This document shows, in pieces, positions 49,942-61,700 of a stretch of DNA of 64,000 nucleotides. This DNA comes from Thunnus maccoyii (taxonomy: Eukaryota; Chordata; Actinopteri; Scombriformes; Scombridae), in NCBI RefSeq assembly GCF_910596095.1, contig NC_056538.1, positions 21,748,501 to 21,812,500 of the forward strand, in the 5' to 3' direction. The position numbers were made by a program, and so were the translations under genes. How positions within the stretch are numbered: the first letter of the stretch is position 1; every line of letters starts with the position of its first letter. Below the pieces are notes generated by a model. It made no database searches. It was not told the DNA's origin and was given only the letters and a program-made list of their open reading frames with translations.

Positions 49942-52900
49942 ATGGGTGCATTTCTTGACGTATACTTTGTCTTTTATGTCTACCTGATCTTGATTTTGTT
50001 CTCGTCTTCTTTTTTCTTCTCTGTGTCTTTCTCTGTTTCCTCAATTTGTAAATTACGAAGGCAGTTTCATCTCAATGGATTGCACAAGCCTGGGGATGTT
50101 ACTCTGGGTGGGCTGATTGAGGTCCACTACACTTCAGTCTTCCCTGAATGGACATTCACTTCAGAGCCACGTCAGCCCAGCTGCACAGGGTAAGTCTCAC
50201 ACACATACAGAAAACAGTATAAGACTTTGTAGATTATTCTGGTCTGTTCAGAGTTTTAAGGTATTTGGAAAATGACATGAAAGTTCTGTGCTGAGATACA
50301 ATATGTGTCCTGTATTTATTATGGGTCTTAATAACAGATATTGAGATATTTCTACAAATTTTAAATATATCTGTAAACATTAAGATATATTAATGAATAT
50401 TTTGTACAATGCTGTAATATGGATAAGAAGGTTTTTTATTTGTACTCTCAAATTATTTTTAGACATTTTGTGTTTCAGCTTTGACACTCAAGGGTTCAGG
50501 CATGCTATGACGATGGTCTTTGCTGTTGAAGAGATCAACAGAAACTCCAAACTACTACCTAATGTGACTTTGGGATATAGTCTTTATGATAACTGTGGCG
50601 CACTTGTTATTGGATTTCGTGCTGCTTTGGCGCTGGCCAGTGGTCAAGAGGAGCAGTTTCTTCAGGAGAACTGTTCTGGGACCCCCCCAGTCCTGGGGAT
50701 TGTGGGTGATTCCTACTCAACATTTTCTATAGCCACCTCCAATGTGCTAGGTTTATTCAGACTGCCTATGGTAAACTTCACTTTCTTCTGGGCTTTTTAT
50801 ATGCTGTTTACAAGTTAATTTCATATATAAAATTTGATCAATTATATCAAATGGCTCTGATGACTTGCATGTGATACACAACCTGTGTGCATACTGTATG
50901 TCCCTTTACAGGTGAGTCATTTTGCCACATGTTCCTGCCTGAGTGATCGGAAACGGTTTCCATCCTTCTTTAGAACAATCCCAAGTGATGCTTTCCAAGT
51001 GAGACTATTAACAACATAATTGTTGCAAATAGATGTTTTACAAGAAATTAATTTGAAATAAGTCTCCCCAGTTCAACAAATCTTTTGTTTGGGGGATGAG
51101 GATATGTGCTTTGTGCAGCATGAATGAAATATATAGTTTGTAATGATAATGCTGAATCTTACATCAGTGACCGAATCACTGAAACAATATTCTCTATCCA
51201 AATAGGTGCGTGCTATGATTCAGATTCTAAAACACTTTGGCTGGACTTGGGTAGGCCTTCTTGTCAGTGATGATGACTATGGATTGCATGTTGCCCGATC
51301 CTTCCAATCTGACCTGGCCCAGTTTGGTGGAGGTTGTCTGGCTTATTCAGAGGTTTTGCCTTGGGGCAATGACCCAGCTGAACGTAGGAGGATTGTGGAA
51401 GTGATGAAGAAATCAACAGCTCGTGTGGTCATGGTGTTTGCACATGAAATCCACATTTATCAACTAATGGAGGAGGTTTGGTTAAAAATACACAGTTTTT
51501 TAAAAAAAGTATTTAGAAAAAAGAAGAAAGAAAGAAAAAAGTTTTCTGTATTTTCTATCTATCCAAATTATAACCTATCAATTATCAACAGTTCAGTTAA
51601 GACATAGCCAGTGCATCAATTAATGTTTTTTTTTTTTTTTCTCCCTGCTGCTATTAAGAAAAGAAAACTAAAGTGAGAAATTGCATATGTTATCATAGCA
51701 TAATTATAATAAAGAGTGCATAACTCAAAGCACTTAACTGTGATTGTGTCCTGGAAGTCTTTAAAAAAAATACAATACACAGGTGGTGAGGCAGAATGTG
51801 TCAGGCCTGCAGTGGATGGCTAGTGAAGCCTGGACCTCAGTTGATGTACTCCAGACCCCTGCTTTCATGCCGTACCTGGGTGGAACACTAGGCATTGCCA
51901 TCCGACGAGGAGAAATAGCAGGGCTCAAGGACTTCCTCTACAAAATACACCCTGATCAACATCATAACAACTATGGAAACAGTATAGTGAGAGTTAATCT
52001 TACAATCTGATCTGAAATTGCAGCAACAATATATTATCACTATTTCTGTTAACACTGATTTTTTTATATTTCATTTCAGGTAAATCAGTTTTGGGAATTC
52101 ATATTTCAGTGTAAATTTGCACCACCTCCAGCAAGTTGGGTGGAGGCTGGAGGAGCACTGTGCACTGGACAGGAAGATCTTCATAATGTGGAGAGTGAGC
52201 TGTTTGATGTTTCAAACCTAAGGCCAGAGTACAATGTGTACAAGGCTGTGTATGCTCTGGCGTACGCCCTTGATGACATGCTGCAGTGTATGCCAGGCAG
52301 AGGGCCTTTCATTGGGCACAGCTGTGCCACTTTACAAAGACTGGAGCCATGGCAGGTGTGATATCAATTTACACTCCACCTGTTTATGTTTCAAAATACA
52401 GCTTCAGGTACTTACTGAATTTACAGTGCAGTCAAAAGTTTGGACACCCCTTCCCATTCACTTGAATGAGAAAATGCGTCCAAACTTTTGAATGGTACTG
52501 TAGTTTATCAGTAGGAATATTATTAAAAAGAAAAAAAAAAAAAAAAGATGCTATTCTACTATCACATCAATAAACAGGCTACTGGCCTGAGGTGTCTAAT
52601 CTAATGAGTATGAAAAAAATATTTATTCTAAAGAGAATCCAATTATGTTTTATGTTAGTAATAACCAATGGCAATTAAGCAATAAGACAAAACAGCCTGA
52701 AATTCATAGTGGCTCAAGAATTGTATTATATTTTGAAAGTTTAAGTTCTTATATCTTAATTTAAACATGACAAATCAAGCAACTAGAATAAAGAATATTT
52801 TATAATGACAGAACAAATAATAAATGATAACTATACCTGACCACGATTAGAGTATTTGGATGGAGTCTGTTACATTTTTTATCTGTTGTTTAATTCATTT

Positions 52901-55246
52901 CACCCTTTTGAAGCTGGTGTATTATTTGGACAAAGTAAACTTCACCACACCATTTGGGGATCAAGTGACATTTGATGAGAATGGTGATGCCTTACCAATC
53001 TATGACGTCATGAACTGGCTGTGGCACCCTGATGGAACAACAAAGATTCAGAATGTGGGTGAGGTTAAGGAGTCAGCCAAAGGTCGAGAACTCACACTTC
53101 ATGAAGACAGAATTTTCTGGAACTTTGAATCCAAACAGGTTACTTCTGCTTATTGATTTTATACATGTTTGCCTGGCTATAACGGCAGAATAACAGCATC
53201 TAATGGTTTAGAGCTGTGACAACTCTTATTATCCCTTTAGCCACCCCGGTCAGTGTGCAGTGAGAACTGCCCCCCAGGTACTCGCATGGCCAGAAAGAAG
53301 GGGCAACCTGTCTGCTGTTTTGACTGCATACCTTGTTCTGAGGGAAAGATTAGCAATGAAACAGGTTGGTATCCTTTATAAAATAATGCTATTTATGAAT
53401 TTGACATTCAGAACTATACCTTTGGCTTGGCCAAGTGCCTTAATGAACATAATTGGTAGTGTTTGCAGGTGAAAGGCATTTTGTTCCTGTCACTGCAATA
53501 GTGACTCCTATTGGTTGGTTAGGGTATGAAAGTGCAGGGGTTGGAATCTGGGGGTGTGATAGCGTTAATCTCTATAAACAGATGCATGTGAATGCAGAAT
53601 CTGTAGGCAACAGGACAAGATTTTGGTACTGGAAGTGTTCTGGTTTCCGTTTGTAGTCCAAATAGTATTGAACAATCACGTTTGACAGGGCTTTGGTTGC
53701 ATGCGGGTCAACAGTCTGTGTGGAGAGCAAAAGAGGTGGATCGCAATGGTAGAAAGGCAATCTCAGAACCCATTGGCTATTTTAGTTTTTATTAATTTTT
53801 TCAAATTTATATGCATTCATATGCATATATCTATTTATAGAGATTAGCCAAAATATCATCTGAACCGTCTCAAGTTGCTAATCGGACTGTAAACAATGAT
53901 TGGCGCACCAAAGAGGAAGTCTTGGCCCAGATATCTGTTATCCGGATGTCCACTTGCTACACCAGAATCCTGAAAGATTAGCCGTTGCCCCCAGAGGCTA
54001 AATCATCATCAGACAGATAGCCAATGGGTTCCGAGATTGGGATAGTGTTAACTTCTATGTGTGTTGTGCCCTCCTTCTAAAGGGCCCTGGTTGGTTGAAA
54101 AGAAGCGTGAAGTGTTAGAGGTGACACATGACTGGTAAAAACTGGTAATGACAAAAGCTTTAATGCGTAGGAAACTGGCCATGCAGGAAAATACCAATCC
54201 CTTGTAACAAATGTGTTTCTTGTTTGAAGACAATGCAAATGGTCTTTTTGAAAGGTGTTCCTTTCAAAACACCCTATGTTTCTATGGAGCATAATAAAAA
54301 TATTTATCTTAACATTTTCCTCTTTTTGTCAGACTCCATGGAGTGCACGAGTTGTCCAGAAGATTTCTGGTCCAACCCCCAGCGTGACCAATGTGTTCCT
54401 AAGAAAACAGAGTTCCTCTCCTACCATGAGCCCCTGGGTATCTGCTTGACAACCGCCTCATTGCTTGGCACATCTATCTGTGCTGTTGTCCTGGGGATTT
54501 TCATCTATTATCGCAGCACACCCATGGTACGCGCCAACAATTCAGAACTGAGTTTCCTGCTCTTAATTTCACTTAAACTATGTTTCCTGTGTTCACTGCT
54601 GTTTATTGGCCGTCCCAGACTATGGACATGCCAGTTGAGACATGCAGCCTTTGGGATCAGCTTTGTTCTTTGTGTCTCATGCATCCTGGTTAAAACCATG
54701 GTGGTTCTGGCTGTGTTCAAGGCCTCCAAACCAGGGGGTGGAGCCAGTCTGAAGTGGTTTGGTGCTCTGCAGCAGAGAGGGACAGTTCTGGTTCTTACCT
54801 CTATACAGGGAGCGATTTGCACTGCTTGGCTTGTCTCCTCCTCACCAGTTCCTCATAAAAACACTCAATACCACAATGACAAGATAGTTTATGAGTGTGT
54901 AGTAGGGTCCACAATTGGTTTTGCAGTGTTACTCGGCTATATTGGCTTATTGGCCATCCTTAGTTTCTTGCTAGCATTTCTGGCAAGGAATCTTCCAGAC
55001 AACTTCAATGAAGCTAAGTTTATCACTTTCAGCATGCTGATCTTCTGTGCAGTGTGGGTGGCATTTGTCCCTGCCTACGTCAACTCACCAGGTAAATATG
55101 CAGATGCGGTGGAGGTATTTGCCATCTTGGCCTCCAGTTTTGGTCTCTTGGTGGCACTGTTTGGACCCAAATGTTACATAATCCTGCTGAGACCAGAGAG
55201 AAACACAAAGAAAGCAATCATGGGTAGAGCCACTCCCAAGACATAA
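49942..55246 (+). CDS. Gene I: V2R-like receptor, nine exons
   Basis: Frame-intact receptor of 879 aa. Exons: 49942-50189, 50479-50770, 50912-50998, 51206-51475, 51783-51986, 52080-52355, 52914-53138, 53241-53364 and 54333-55246. The VFT exon is split into four by introns after ...DAFQ, ...LMEE and ...YGNSI. The signal peptide is long and hydrophobic, followed by [11 protein letters not shown] and [11 protein letters not shown] motifs are [25 protein letters not shown] and WMASEAW. The CRD has CCFDCIPC; the 7TM has [18 protein letters not shown] and ends [14 protein letters not shown]. The donors after ...LMEE (GTTTGG) and exon 4 (GTTACT) are weak but keep phase. Intron 4b carries a 77-bp hairpin element and the last intron an approximately 1-kb expansion. 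AATAAA lies at 55374-55379. A close paralogue of J with identical exon structure. Confidence 0.91.
52422..52502. mobile_element. 77-bp Tc1/mariner-type hairpin MITE
   Basis: The element at 52424-52500 has near-perfect inverted ends, both beginning CAGT and sharing the core CAAAAGTTTGGAC. It is flanked on each side by TA (52422-52423 and 52501-52502), the expected Tc1/mariner target duplication. It lies in the intron before the exon starting 52914 of gene I. Confidence 0.85.
53450..54060. repeat. inverted-repeat insertion in the last intron of gene I
   Basis: The segment TAATCTCTATAAACAGATGC (near 53566) recurs inverted at about 53810-53846. AACCCATTGGCTAT (near 53768) recurs inverted as ATAGCCAATGGGTT (near 54017). 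GATAGCGTTAAT (near 53558) is partly repeated directly as GATAGTGTTAAC (near 54042). Gene J's equivalent intron lacks it and is shorter. I infer one or two nested MITE-like elements. Confidence 0.6.
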
Positions 55247-57579
55247 AACAGCACTTTTGATCCTGTCTGTATTTTATATTCATTCGAGTAGTGATATGTC
55301 CATATTGACCCATGTCACAAGTAAAAACTAAAAACTTGCTTTACATGAAAGAAAACAGAAGGAAACAAGAGGAAATAAAGTTGTTACATCATTAATACCT
55401 TTTTGCCTGATCATTGCTCTTACTTTCTTCAAGATTTGAGAGACCAAAAAGTGCTTGAACTATCTGATTTAATGAGGTTGTCATATTGCCATCTGTTGAC
55501 ATTTAAAAATGATATTCTTACATTCCTCATGGCATAGGCGTTGCATCAGTGTCAAACTCACTTCTGCTTTGATTCATTTTTACTCTTCAGATCTTCTATC
55601 CCTTCTTTTCTGTACCATACTCCTGTTTCTGTCTCTCTAGAAGGTCAGGGGGATCCAAATGTTTTTCTAAATGGCTTTTCATTTATTTTTTCTTTGTATG
55701 TACAGCTTCTGATTGAAGCAATTGCAGTAATGTCAATGCAGCAAATGCTATTTCATAGTCAAATTGTCTATGATGCATCCATAGCATCTTAATGGCCAAC
55801 AGTAAGTAAACCGGACTAGCCGACATGTTATTAGCATAAAAATTTGCAAAAAGTTGGATCATAAAAAAGTCCAGTATTTGCTGCAGCCATGCTTAAGCTA
55901 GTCAAAGTAGCTTGATAATCAATAAATCATTGCTTATTGGTTCTCTTTTTATGGTCACCCAGTGAAATGGAGAAACTAGCATATTTTTATTATTCAGTTT
56001 AGGTAATGTCTTAATTGGCAGAGAGAAACAATGTTGATGTTACCGGCCTCAAGCCTAGGGGTACCTGGGCCAGTAGCTATTATGCTATTATTATCCTTAA
56101 AACCATCTGTTTTAAGGATATTATTCAAATTCAGTATCATAGTCATTAACCAAAACATATTTCTGTATCAAAAATAAACATATATGCCCTTAACTGATAC
56201 TATCTTCTGAGGTGGTTTGAGAAATAAAACTACAGACCCAAGCATACAAAGATAGCCTTCCTGACTGAAATCTCACAAAAACTCCAGTACATGAGAGAGA
56301 CTAATTCATAAAGTAGCTATTTACATCTAGAAGTGATCTTATTATATTCCTCATTTTTTTTCTTTTTCTTTTCTTTTTTTTTATTTTAATAAAGGTGTTG
56401 TCAGTTTTTATTTTACTTCTAATAGAGGCTATTTTTCCATCCTTTACATTGGCATAATGGTACATTTCCCTTCAGTCATGTCTTTTTTTTCTCAAGATTT
56501 GCAGTACTGTAAAACGTTTGTGTACCAGGGTAACCCCGGTTCTCTGAGAACTAAGTGAAAAACTTCACTAATGGAAGTGGCATGACCCACCTTGAAAGTT
56601 CCTTTACCACTATGTCTGTTAGGGGATAGATCAATCACAGAAATTGCATGGGCAACACGGCTTTCTCAAGTGTAGTTCTGCAACGTGCTTTGCACTTGCA
56701 AGGGCACTTGCAAGGGCAGTGTACTAGGATACCGCACCCAGTTTTTAGAGAACAGGTGTTACCCTGCTAACCAAATATTCTCATATGAACCTCACTTAGC
56801 ATCCCTCTATGGGAGATACGGCCCACTCCCAAATTGCATGCTGCAAAGCCCATAATGCCACAACCCATGGGGTGCCAACAGACAGCTGCCTCTGTGAGAA
56901 GAAGCTCAAGATACAAAGAGCTTGTTACTCTTGTTACTCTTTCTAAACCCCTAAGACCAGTCCAAATACATTCGTAAGCCACTCACAGGAAAGCGACTTG
57001 AACTGTGTATCACTTTCCGTGGGTAAAGTGGGAGGGTGAAATCCAGCTGTTCCAGTAGAGGGCAGTTGAAAGAAGACTCAGTACCCTGAGGTACAAAATA
57101 TGTAACATGATCTTCCCAGAGTCTGGGAAAATTTGCAGGCAGAATGCGTGTAAAGATGACACATAAGGTTTACTTATTCCCTAATATCAAAGGGTCACAG
57201 AATGGTTCTGATAATCACTTTTGAGTCGGTGGAGTCCAAGGGCTTCCCTGTACACAGTTAAAGCAGTACACTTTTAGGCCCCAGTAAGACAGAGCACTTT
57301 TTAGCAGCCTGGGGCCACTTTTTGTAACTGTTTTCAATGTGAGTGGATGTTTTCTGCTGTATTCACCTCATGTTGAAAAAACTGCAACTCAGAGTGGAAA
57401 AGCACCCAACGTCATTTGTGTTTTTTCCCATTGTCCAATTGGATGAACTGAGAAGCGGGCCTTCTTTGGTGGTGATGAAAACAAGTGGAAGTAACAGTCA
57501 TAGACGACAAACTAGTGGTGGCTGTTAATGAATACCTGGAGCTATATGACTTACCATAGTTACCAACCATAGTTACCAT

Positions 57580-58293
57580 TAGGGATGTGCAGAGGGCCAA
57601 GTATTTGTATTTGTATCTGTATTTGTTGATGCAGCAAAATTATTTGTATTTGTATTTGAATAAGAGTGGAAATCCTGTTTTTATTAAAGTGTTACAATAA
57701 GTGTTCATGAATAAACTACCTTATGAAGGAGGTCCCCACACCGGGTCTTGAACTGGAGTCACCCAGATCATAGATGACTGTGCTGACTACTGAGCTAAAA
57801 CTTTACTCATCGCCTCATTGCAGACAGACATAACCCATACACCCATAACACAGACAGCACACTGTGTAACATGTAGGGAAGAACTTCAAAGGCGATTATT
57901 GCTTTGCACTTTTCATCAGTTGCCTATTTTTTACAACTAACTTTGTGGAAAGGAGAAGGGGAACAACAAGTTATGAACAGTCCCTTGGGAGCACTTTGTG
58001 TGTGTCAGTAGCTCAGCTTTATCTCTGGGGATCACACAAATTAGGAAATGTGTGTCATGCAGCAGGTGGATGTGACTCCCCTTGTTGAGACCTGCTGATA
58101 GACTAACAGCGATGCAGAGGAGAGAGACTGAGATAGCGATGTAACTGACCTGCGCGCTGGTATTTGACGTGGGTTTTTTTTTTCTTTGTGAAAACATATC
58201 ATTTTTAAAATATTTGTATGAAACAAATATTCTAAAAAAAAAACACTATTTGTGGTTTGCTGAGTAACATATTGGTATTTCGGCCCACCCCTA
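57580..58293. mobile_element. non-autonomous hAT element with 8-bp target duplication
   Basis: Ends are inverted: the left begins TAGGGATGTGC, and the right read inward begins TAGGGGTGGGC. It is flanked by a perfect 8-bp direct repeat GTTACCAT (57572-57579 and 58294-58301), the hAT signature. The left end carries repeated TTTGTATTTGTAT. There is no transposase, so it was mobilised in trans. Confidence 0.9.
57735..57798 (-). other. tRNA-like segment inside the hAT element
   Basis: Read on the minus strand, TTAGCTCAGTAGT fits a tRNA A box and AGTTCAAGACC a B box, spaced as in a tRNA body. The acceptor stem is not convincing, so this is a tRNA-derived relic carried by the transposon, not a functional tRNA gene. 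Confidence 0.55.
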
Positions 58294-58707
58294 GTTACCA
58301 TAATCTGAACAGAAAACGGCAGGCTTGGAGTGACATTACTTCAAAGAAAAATAATTGTTAAGCTACGGACATGATTTGGTGGTTGCCTCACAACAATTAA
58401 AAAAAGATGTATGTTATCTTATACTGCTGTATTGCTTTTTTCTTGTTTATATTTCATCTCCACTGTACTTTCAGAGGTTTTTCTGCAATGTGTGGCTGAG
58501 GTAAAACACTATCAATCTTTTCATAACGTCATTCTTTATGTTTGAGCATACTGCATGTGAAACCACACTTAAATGATGTAATCATGACATTCTGTGTCTG
58601 TACAACTAATTTCATTTGTATGCCCTGCCCCCAAACTATTGTCCATGCCCTGATGAGTGGTGTGATGTTATGACAAAAATCACAAAAGGAGATCACATGA
58701 CTCTTCA

Positions 58708-58714
58708 TATAAAA
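58708..58714 (+). promoter_or_regulatory. TATA box of gene J
   Basis: TATAAAA about 55-60 bp before the ATG at 58768, in the promoter/5' UTR block shared with I and G. Confidence 0.65.
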
Positions 58715-58767
58715 TTAAGTAACCTTGCATGAAGATAAGAAACAGGGGTGAAAGGAGGAGGGCAGTT

Positions 58768-61700
58768 ATGGGGGCATTTCTTGATGCATTTTTGCTGTTG
58801 TATGTCTACCTGATCTTGATTTTATTGTCTTACCCCTGTTTCTTTACAGAGTCTTCCTCTCTTTTCTCATCTTGTAAATTAAGGAGACAGTTTTATCTTA
58901 ATGGGATGCACAAGCCTGGTGATGTGATTCTGGGTGGGCTGTTTGAAGTCCACTACACCTCTGTCTTCCCTGAGCTGACATTTACCTCAGAGCCACATCA
59001 GCTCACCTGTCAAGGGTAAGTCTCACACATATGCAGCAGACAGCATAAATCTGTGCAGATTGATATATCGTATATATTACTTTTTAGTGGTGATTGTGAC
59101 ATTTTATATGTTAGGTTTGACATTCCAGGGTTCAGGCATGCCATGACTATGGCCTTTGCTATTGATGAGATCAACAGAAACTCCAACCTGCTACCTAATG
59201 TGACTCTAGGATACAGTCTTTATGACAACTGTGCCACACTTGTAATTGGATTCAGCGCTGCTTTGTCACTGGCCAGTGGTCGAGAGGAGCAGTTTCTGCT
59301 TCAGGAGACCTGTTTTGGGACCCCTCCAGTACTGGGGATTGTGGGTGATTCTTTCTCAACATTTTCTATCGCCACCTCTGATGTGATAGGTTTATTCAAA
59401 TTGCCCATTGTAAGTTTCCTTTCTTCAGTTTGTCCTTTTGATGTGATGTAATTTAAAAATGATAGGATACGAAAAGCATCCACACATGGCACTTTTTTAT
59501 AGATTTATTGAAGCCAGCCTCTCCAACAAGTCTTTATTTGGTAAACAGTGATTGTTTTATGTTAGATTCTAAAATGATGAACTGTTAAAATAGGCAAAAT
59601 CATTTGAATGTAATACATAACCTCTTTGCATTATGAATTTTTCTTTAAACTGTAGGTGAGTTATTTTGCCACATGTTCCTGCCTGAGTGATCGGCAACGG
59701 TTCCCCTCCTTCTTTAGAACAATCCCAAGTGATGCATTCCAGGTGAAACTGTAAAATAACAAATGCAAAATATGTTTGGCAGGAAGCATAGTGACCTTCA
59801 AAATATGCCACCCTCCAATAAAATTAATCTTTTGTCTTGTGCAGAAGTGTTGTATTTGATTTGTGCACCATTGATAAAACTATATGAATTTAGATGAAAG
59901 AGTATAATGACATCGATTAACGGTATTTTTATTACAGGATGTGAATATGTCATTTCTCACCAAAAGAATATTCCAGACTATACACTAATCCCTCTTCTCT
60001 GTATTCAAATAGGTGCGAGCTATGATTCAGATTCTAAAGCACTTCAGCTGGACCTGGGCAGGTCTGCTGGTCAGTGATGATGACTATGGACTCCATGTTG
60101 CACGATCCTTACAATCTGACCTTGCTGAGTCTGGTGGAGGTTGTCTGGCCTATTTGGAAGTTTTGCCCTGGGGTGACAACTCAGTTGAATTTAGGAGGAT
60201 TGTGGAAGTGATGAAGAAATCCACAGCTCGTGTGGTCATCGTGTTTGCACATCGGATCCATATGATTCAACTAATGGAAGAGGTGGGGATTCAAATCTCT
60301 CTATCTCCTGACTTCATCATAGGTTAAACAATGTTGACTGGTTAAAAAGTACCATAGATGACCATAGATACCATGACCATAGATTTGAGTGCAGACTCCA
60401 CTTTAAATCTATCACTTATCTCTTAATAATTTAATTATGTTGGCATGAGGTTTATAGTTTTGGTTTTATGTTTTGTAGGGATTCAGTCTTACAAAGTGTA
60501 CTGTAATTGTTCCACAGAACTCTGAAAATATATATTTAATATAATACAATACACAGGTGGTAAAGCAGAATGTGACAGGCCTGCAGTGGCTCGCCAGTGA
60601 AGCCTGGACAACAACTGCTGTGCTGCAGACACCCCACCTCATGCCGTACCTGAGTGGCACACTAGGAATTGCCATTCGCAGAGGAAAAATACCAGGCCTC
60701 AGGGATTTCCTACTGAGAATACGTCCTGACCTACACCACAACAACAGCAATGGAAATAACATGGTGAGAGTTTAATCTTGAAATCAGATCTGTATTTCAA
60801 TAATAAAATGTCCTTATTTACTACTAACATTATTACTAACACGTTCTTCTACATTACATACATTTCAGGTGAGGCAGTTTTGGGAACACACATTTCAGTG
60901 TAGATTCGCACCACCTCCAGCAGATAAGGTGGAAGCTGGGGGAGCATTATGCAATGGAGATGAAGACATAGAGAATGTGGAGACTGAGTTATTGGATGTC
61001 TCTGACCTCAGACCTGAGTACAATATTTACAAGGCAGTGTATGCCCTAGCATATGCCCTTGATGACATGCTGCAGTGTGTGCCAGGCAGAGGGCCTTTCA
61101 GTGGACGCAGCTGTGCCACTCTACAAAGACTGGAGCCATGGCAGGTGTGATAACAATATCATAAATATCAATATAAATATCAATGTTTTAATACACCTCA
61201 TTTAAACAGTAGCATGACAAATTCCAGCAAACCTGTCAAACAGAACCTCTGAAAGCATATGTCCAATCAAAGAACAGTACTTGTTTCTGGTGGAGTCCTT
61301 CCTGTCACACTATTTATGTGTTGTATTTATCTGATCCTGCCATAGCTTATGTATTACTTGGAAAAGGTCAACTTTACCACATCATTTGGTGATCAAGTGT
61401 CATTTGATGAGAATGGTGATGCCTTACCAATCTATGATATCATGAATTGGCTGTGGCTCCCTGATGGACGAACAAAAGTTCAGAGTGTGGGTGTGGTTAA
61501 GAAGTCAGCCTTCAAAGGTGAAGAGCTCAAACTGGATGAGGACAGAATCTACTGGAACTTTGACTCCAAACAGGTTACTTCTGTTTATTGTTGTTTCTGC
61601 CATAGTAATGCATACAATAACAGCATCAAATGGTGTAGAATAATAGCAACAGAACCCCTTATCCCCTTTAGCCACCCAGGTCAATTTGCAGTGAGAGCTG

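Larger units (their letters stand above)
55247..58767. other. intergenic between tandem genes I and J
   Basis: Contains the polyadenylation signal of I, a degenerate repeat around 56520-57100 (family unknown), the hAT-type element 57580-58293 and the promoter of J. I find no receptor exons and no other gene. Confidence 0.6.

Noticed and set aside
56520-57100. Coding gene or regulatory island between I and J
   Set aside because: Resembles a degenerate interspersed repeat, and no open frame with recognisable protein content was found.
57735-57798. Functional tRNA gene
   Set aside because: Only the internal promoter boxes are convincing. The acceptor stem is poor and it lies inside a transposon.
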